A DNA stretch of 64,000 nt, taken from contig NC_034421.1 of the NCBI RefSeq assembly GCF_002078875.1, positions 8,702,365-8,766,364 of the forward strand, written 5' to 3'. This DNA is from Numida meleagris. Taxonomy: Eukaryota; Chordata; Aves; Galliformes; Numididae. Both the position numbers and the translations under genes were made by a program. Shown here one piece after another: positions 60,601-64,000 of the stretch. Within the stretch, counting starts at the first letter, position 1, and every line of letters starts with the position of its first letter. Below the pieces are notes generated by a model. That model worked only from the letters and a program-made list of their open reading frames with translations, was not told where the DNA came from and ran no database searches.

Positions 60601-63600
60601 CCCACTGCAGCGAGCACAGACTCCACTGTGCCCGCACCAAGAAGCAAAAACTGAGCCATGTCCCATCCTGCAGCAAGCAGCCCTCTGGAGCACTGCTAGT
60701 GAAGGTCATCACTCCATGGCCGCGGGGAGACAGAGCTGCAAGAGCACAGCATGTCCCCAGCATCGAGCCGAAGTCAAACCACTCTACAATTGTATGTAAG
60801 CTTGGAAGGTTCATAAGAAGCTGAAGATATACAGCACATGAGCATTTCTCCACAGATATCCCCCAAAGCCACTTGGTACAAAGGTGCTATCACACCATGC
60901 AGAGGGGTTTTGTCTTAGGAACACAGTCTGCAGAGAAGGCCTCATGGGAACATCTGCCTTCGCTCCACTAAAACAGATTTTCCACAAACAAAAACTGGAC
61001 ATTAGGGGAAAAAAAAATCACCAGCATAGAATGCAGTGTGTAACTTATATCTAGGACATCAGTAAAGAGTCAGAAAATACGAGACAATCCCCTCAGGATG
61101 GAGCGAGGAGACAGAGCAGAGAGTGAATCATCAGATTAACTCACCTCGTTTATTGGTTCCAACTGTCCTTTTAGACATCCAGGATGAAGCAAAGAAGAAC
61201 AAAACAAAAGAGACAAAAACAGGTTAGCCATGCTCAAACGACTTCACATTTTCTGCCATGACATGCCCCAGCCTGGAATGAGCTTTAATTTCTGCAAGAC
61301 AACCAATTCCCAATAGAGGTGCCCTGTCTAGGTGCCTGCTGCTGCTCCCAGCCCTCTCCCACCAGCTTGCTGAGGAGTGAAACCCAACCTGCCCCGCAGC
61401 ACGACAGTCCTGCCCCTTGCCCCCTGCTGATGGGGTACCATGTGCAGCCACTTTGCTTTCCTAACAGCTGTCTCCAATGGCAGGAGACAGCAAACTGTAT
61501 CCAAACATTGCAGTTAGGAAAGGCGTGTGTCCAGAATCTGCCCATACAAACAGAGCTCCAACACCGACCTGGCAAAAGCAGCATTTGTAGGAAGGGCCAC
61601 ATCTTCACCTTCAGCCTCCCCCTTTTCCCAGCTCAGAGGTTAAAAGCACAGAGCTGCATTCCCCAAGCCCACAGCACGCACCCAGTTTGGACATTTGCAC
61701 TGCAGCCCCTTCCCAAAGGCACGGAAAGTATCCAGCAAAGGGAGAAATGATGGCAAGCCACTGTTTGAATCATACAGCCCCCCCTGCAACACTCTACACA
61801 CCCTTCTTCATTTGTAACCACACAGACAGCAGCATTCCAGCCTGCCCAAATGCCCTTCCTACCCTGCTAATGTCTAAGAGTGCCCCACTTGTCCCGGCTG
61901 TCTTTCCATAAAGGGGGTCCCTAAGACAGAAGCAAACGAAAAGCCACTTCCCTACCCTTCCACCTGCATGAATCAGTTTCTATCTTTACGTTCACAGACA
62001 ATATGGACAAAGACAGCCTTCTACAAAGAAGCCATGGTTTACCAGCGGAATTTAGTTCTAAAAATACTCCTATGAGCTGTGTTTTACTCCCTCTGAACTT
62101 CTCCAGAACCAGCACTTGGTGAGAAGGCCGTGGCTCATTTGCAACAGAAATTAAGAGACTGAAAATGCTGCAGCGCAATGTGACGAGATGGTGATTAGAT
62201 ACCCACAGACCAACTGGTTAAGGAGATCCTGAGCGGCTTCATGGGGCTTTATCATTCCTTATTAATGCAAAGTTTCAGTCAAAGTGACAATGGTTCAGCA
62301 AAGCTGCTGTGAGGATATTTAAATTGCTCTAAAATGAATGCGCTGGATTCGTGCCATGCACTCAAATGCCACAGCATGGGCTGGGCAAAAGAAGTGGCAC
62401 TTCTGAGCAGCCCCAGGGACAGCTTGGGGCACGCAACCACAAATGCCACCAGCCATGGGGTATGGGAGAGCACTGCCACGTGCCATTAAGCAGAGCGGCA
62501 CGAGGGTGGCACAGAGCTCAGTGGCGATGCTACCATCACCCAGAAAGCTCCGCCAGGAGGGGGAGGTCAGCAATAACAAGGGCTGAGTGTTACAGCACAG
62601 AAAAGGCAAACAAGTCACCAGTGCCGCGGAGGATATAAAGGCAGGGACCCATGAAAGGAAAGCAAACAGGAGCAGCTGTGCGCATCCACCTGGCTCACAC
62701 AGGCGGGGGTGGGCGCTGGGAAAGGCAGAGGTTTGCAGAAGGGTGCAACGGGCAGTGGGGACTCCCAGCCAGGCACCCTTATTGTCCCCGATATCTCCGC
62801 CACGCTTCCAGTATCCAGCGATCTCACTTTGCCCCACTCTGCAGCCCCGCGGTGCCCCCACAGCCTCGCACAGCCCCAGCGCGCCTAAATCACGTCCCTG
62901 GGGACAACGAGGTGCCCCCGCCCGCACCTGCTGGATCCGCATGGGGCAGTCACGGCCCCACTGCGCCTCCCGGCACGCAGGGCTCCGCGCGGAGTTGACT
63001 GCGCACGGCGGACCCCAGCCCGCCCCGTCGGGAGCCGCGCTCCCCGGGAGCCCCCGCTGCAGCCCGGGCCGGGGGGAGCCGGGAGGACGTGGGCACGGGG
63101 TCGGGGGGAGAGCAGAGCGGGCACGGACGGCGCTGGGAGCGGCGGCTCCCGTAGAGCTTTCGGACGCCTCGTCCAGCTGGAGCCGCTCTGCTCGGTTTTA
63201 TCTGAAAATTGGGCTGCAGCCTTCAGAGCTACAGAGCTAGAAAAAACAAGCAGCTGGAAACTGCAGAGCCGGAGAAAAAAGCGGTGGGCATTTTAAAATA
63301 ACCCGAAATGAATTCAGCCCCGCACTGCTAAGGGTTCCCATCCGTCACGCCGACGGCTCGGGCCGCCCGCGGTCGAGGATGCGCCCAGGCCGGAGGGGCC
63401 GCTGAGATCACCGCCAGCCCGGGCTGCCTGCGGCTCGGCAGCCGCGTTTCACCCGCGGCGAGAAGTCCCCGTGCGAACGCAGCCCCGGCTCACCCGGCCC
63501 CGAAGTTACCCCGAAGTTGCGCGCCCAAACCGCGCAGCGAGCGCGCAGGGCAGCACCGCCCGAGTGGCTCCGCGCGGCGCCCCGAGTTCCCCCCGAACCC

Positions 63601-63661
63601 CGGCGGGACGCCCTCCCACCCCGCAGCGTCGTCGCTCCTCACCCACCTGGATATACGCCAT
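33427..63661 (-). CDS. SYT17: Synaptotagmin-17 (B/K protein), eight coding exons, 474 aa
   Basis: A tandem-C2 protein of the synaptotagmin family, tied by family knowledge to constitutive membrane trafficking and neurite growth. Coding exons in transcript order: 63661-63647, 61162-61145, 59994-59846, 55207-55059, 54633-54014, 44838-44718, 43905-43750, 33623-33427. They sum to 1425 nt, or 474 codons plus TGA, the length I recall for human SYT17. All seven introns are GT-AG and in phase. The protein starts MAYIQ. Residues about 24-45 are cysteine-rich (CRWTCRNCCQKC), a probable palmitoylation/membrane-anchor region. A Ser/Arg-rich linker follows (RRRSSSDTS near 91-99), then C2A about 184-312 and C2B about 318-465. 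In C2A two usual calcium-binding aspartates are replaced (SNPYVK, N228; FSRHC, C288), which fits a calcium-independent C2. The start has a strong context (A at -3, G at +4) and lies in a CpG island. CLEC19A follows on the same strand. Identity is very secure; UTR ends are estimates. Confidence 0.97.
40080..40257 (-). mobile_element. CR1: CR1 LINE fragment in SYT17 intron 7
   Basis: Antisense CR1 with GACCACAAAGATCATCTAGT, CCAACCATCAACCC, GTCCCTCAGTGCC and the TTTTTCCTAATATCCAACCT landmark. The usual terminal ATTCTATGA unit is eroded. Confidence 0.83.
41685..41768 (+). mobile_element. CR1: CR1 LINE fragment in SYT17 intron 7
   Basis: Sense-orientation CR1 3' end: GGGTTGATGGTTAAATGACC, TTAGCGGTCTTTTCCAACTT and a terminal ATTCTGATTCTA unit. 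Only about 85 bp remain. Confidence 0.82.
42419..42530. repeat. A/C-rich low-complexity tract in SYT17 intron 7
   Basis: About 110 bp of irregular AAAC/AAC/AAAAAC units, interrupted by TCAGCTCCAG. Confidence 0.8.
42682..42695. repeat. (CA)7 microsatellite
   Basis: Seven CA units followed by an A/T-rich run. Confidence 0.9.
43750..43905 (-). CDS. SYT17: SYT17 coding exon 7 (middle of C2B)
   Basis: This exon encodes residues 359-409 plus one base of V410, reading PFVKIQLVHGLKLTKTKKTS onward to ENASLVFT. The lysine-rich strand (KTKKTS) is the usual C2B polybasic region. The acceptor is TTTTTGTCAG and the donor is GTAAAT. Confidence 0.97.
43906..44717 (-). other. SYT17: SYT17 intron 6
   Basis: An 812-bp intron between the two first C2B exons. 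No repeat or reading frame of note was seen. Confidence 0.9.
44718..44838 (-). CDS. SYT17: SYT17 coding exon 6 (start of C2B)
   Basis: This exon encodes residues 318-357 plus one base of D358, beginning NEVELGELLLSLNYLPSAG, the first strands of C2B. The acceptor is CTGTAG and the donor is GTAAAG. The split codon gives the D of SDPFVK once joined to exon 7. Confidence 0.97.
49240..49306. repeat. AT-rich inverted repeat
   Basis: ATATTTCAG-GAA-CTGAAATAT (49276-49296) is a perfect 9-bp stem with a 3-base loop. The stem can extend on both sides with a few mismatches in the TATATA-rich flanks. Confidence 0.7.
52306..52590 (-). mobile_element. CR1: CR1 LINE fragment in SYT17 intron 5
   Basis: Antisense CR1 beginning GAATCACAGAATCACAGAAT, then GGCTGGAAGGGACCTCTAGA and CATCGAGTCCAACCCC. 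It includes the tail of the element's second reading frame (see 52394-52579). Confidence 0.88.
52394..52579 (-). pseudogene. Remnant of CR1 ORF2 C-terminus
   Basis: A 61-codon minus-strand frame inside the CR1 copy reads HKLKHRKF, then RKNFFTVRVMEHWNRL, then PAWTLSCAT. This is a peptide often seen at the C-terminal end of LINE polyproteins in bird genomes. The usual LPREVV stretch after WNRL is shifted or mutated (VRRFWSLL), so the frame is broken. It is a dead fragment, not a host gene. Confidence 0.65.
53948..53967. repeat. (CA)10 microsatellite
   Basis: Ten perfect CA units in SYT17 intron 5, about 45 bp from the exon 5 donor. The longest perfect dinucleotide repeat noticed. Confidence 0.93.
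54014..54633 (-). CDS. SYT17: SYT17 coding exon 5 (linker and whole C2A domain)
   Basis: This is the largest coding exon, 620 nt, encoding residues 111-317. It starts with ESRRPSSPLIDIKPIEFG and contains all of C2A, ending HWWKALVPSSQ. The acceptor is TTGTTTAG and the donor is GTAACA. In C2A, SNPYVK has N in place of the usual D, and DFDKFSRHC has C in place of a later loop D. Confidence 0.97.
54634..55058 (-). other. SYT17: SYT17 intron 4
   Basis: A short 425-bp intron with ends GTAAGG and TTGTTTAG. Nothing else was seen in it. Confidence 0.9.
55059..55207 (-). CDS. SYT17: SYT17 coding exon 4 (Ser-rich linker)
   Basis: This exon completes codon 61 and encodes residues 62-110 plus one base of codon 111. 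It includes the conserved SPDRRRSSSDTSRSTYSLTR motif, a likely phosphorylated linker. The acceptor is AACAG at 55212-55208 and the donor GTAAGG starts at 55058. Entry and exit phases match exons 3 and 5. Confidence 0.95.
55208..59845 (-). other. SYT17: SYT17 intron 3
   Basis: A 4.6-kb intron. It contains a short telomere-like CCCTAA run near 57676 and a C/T-rich stretch at about 57885-58020. No exon-like frame with homology was recognised. Confidence 0.85.
57676..57688. repeat. Short telomere-like run
   Basis: CCCTAACCCTAAC preceded by CCCTAG, about three hexamer units in SYT17 intron 3. Confidence 0.8.
59846..59994 (-). CDS. SYT17: SYT17 coding exon 3 (cysteine-rich membrane-anchor region)
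   Basis: This exon encodes residues 12-60 plus two bases of codon 61. It carries seven cysteines within about 20 residues (CRWTCRNCCQKCFDCSCC), then the conserved acidic stretch NEDEVEILGPFPAQTP. The acceptor is CTTCAG and the donor is GTAAGT. The true frame is not the one giving the longest ORF here: a second frame is also open across the exon and hides it. Confidence 0.95.
59995..61144 (-). other. SYT17: SYT17 intron 2
   Basis: A 1.15-kb intron between the microexon and exon 3. I see no repeat, RNA gene or recognisable reading frame in it. Confidence 0.85.
61145..61162 (-). CDS. SYT17: SYT17 coding exon 2, 18-bp microexon (LEPINE)
   Basis: Eighteen bases encode LEPINE, matching the LEPLNE that follows MAYIQ in mammalian SYT17. 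The acceptor CAG is at 61165-61163 and the donor GTGAGT follows at 61144. Both ends are phase 0, so skipping would keep the frame. The acceptor has no pyrimidine run right next to it. A CU-rich stretch containing TGC lies about 26 nt upstream. Confidence 0.93.
61163..63646 (-). other. SYT17: SYT17 intron 1
   Basis: This 2.48-kb intron has GT-AG ends. Its 5' part is inside the CpG island. A plus-strand TATAAAG lies at 62634-62640 and an ATG plus in-phase donor-like site at 62942-62922. A 207-codon minus-strand ORF at 62319-62942 shows no recognisable domain. I saw no interspersed repeat. Confidence 0.85.
63647..63661 (-). CDS. SYT17: SYT17 coding exon 1 (MAYIQ)
   Basis: This 15-nt coding part encodes MAYIQ, the conserved N-terminus of SYT17. 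The ATG occupies 63661-63659 with AAG before it and G after it, a strong Kozak context. The donor GTGGGT starts at 63646. The exon ends in phase 0. Confidence 0.93.
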
Positions 63662-63754
63662 CTTCCGCGGGGCTCCGCCGTGCCCGCGGCCGCTGCGCCG
63701 CGCTACGCTCCGCGACTCGGCACGGCACGGCACCGCCCCGGGCGGGGAAAAAAA

Positions 63755-63777
63755 GGGAGGGAGGGGAGAGGAGGGGG
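63755..63777 (+). promoter_or_regulatory. G-quadruplex motif in SYT17 promoter/5' UTR
   Basis: Four runs of three or more G separated by 1, 1 and 6 bases lie on the plus strand, which is the template strand of SYT17. They sit about 95 bp upstream of the start codon. More G-runs follow to 63820. Confidence 0.6.
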
Positions 63778-64000
63778 CGGCTCACGGCGGGGCCGGGGGC
63801 GCCGTCGGGGCGGGGGGAGCCGCCGCGCCCCGCACCCACCGGCAGCGCCCGCCGGGGCTCGTGGGGAGCCCGTACCGCCGGGGCCCGCGGAGGCTGCGAA
63901 CATCGGGCGCTGCCCGGCCCGGGCGCGGTGCAACAGGTCCGCTGCAGCGCGGGCGAACACTGACCTCCAGAGGGCCCGGCGCGGAAATTCAGCGGCGGAA

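Larger units (their letters stand above)
62870..64000 (-). promoter_or_regulatory. SYT17: SYT17 CpG-island promoter and 5' UTR
   Basis: From about 62.87 kb to the window end the sequence is very GC-rich and dense in CpG, unlike the surrounding introns. It covers coding exon 1 and the upstream side of SYT17 (63662 onward). No TATA box lies at a sensible distance upstream of the ATG, so this looks like a dispersed CpG-island promoter. The island is cut by the window edge. Transcription starts cannot be placed from sequence alone. Confidence 0.85.

Noticed and set aside
62319..62942. 207-codon minus-strand frame in SYT17 intron 1
   Set aside because: No recognisable domain. It reads straight through ordinary intron sequence and has a weak start context; long frames are common by chance beside CpG islands.

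Overview
The window is vertebrate nuclear DNA, almost certainly from a bird. It has spliced genes with GT-AG introns, CpG-island promoters, and scattered 3'-truncated CR1 retroposons of the avian type. No prokaryotic, organellar or viral gene organisation was seen. The species cannot be fixed from the sequence alone; a galliform such as chicken is a reasonable guess.

Two protein-coding genes could be reconstructed exon by exon, both on the minus strand and in tandem. SYT17 (synaptotagmin-17, B/K protein) runs from its start codon at 63661 to its stop codon at 33427. It has eight coding exons, including an 18-bp microexon, and encodes 474 aa. CLEC19A (secreted C-type lectin-domain protein) runs from 31442 to 26024 in five coding exons and encodes 187 aa. 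At every junction the reading phase is kept and the intron has GT-AG ends. The same two genes are neighbours in the same order and orientation on human 16p12.3. Here the probable SYT17 poly(A) signal and the CLEC19A start codon are only about 1 kb apart.

Layout: 1-25.8 kb is intergenic, with no recognisable exon; it holds two CR1 fragments, simple repeats and several candidate regulatory clusters (RFX, MEF2, CRE, POU and homeodomain sites). 25.8-31.6 kb is CLEC19A with its own CpG island. 31.6-32.5 kb is the short intergenic gap. 32.5-64.0 kb is SYT17, with introns of 0.4-10 kb containing CR1 fragments and microsatellites. The window ends inside the SYT17 promoter CpG island (about 62.87-64.0 kb).

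SYT17 is a cytosolic/membrane-associated trafficking protein with a cysteine-rich N-terminus and tandem C2 domains. CLEC19A is predicted to be secreted. Nothing in the sequence shows that they act together; the link is conserved synteny. I found no previously undescribed gene system. The most interesting observations are the SYT17 microexon, the tight tandem arrangement, a POU-octamer palindrome in CLEC19A intron 4, and RFX/MEF2/CRE site clusters in the gene-free left third.
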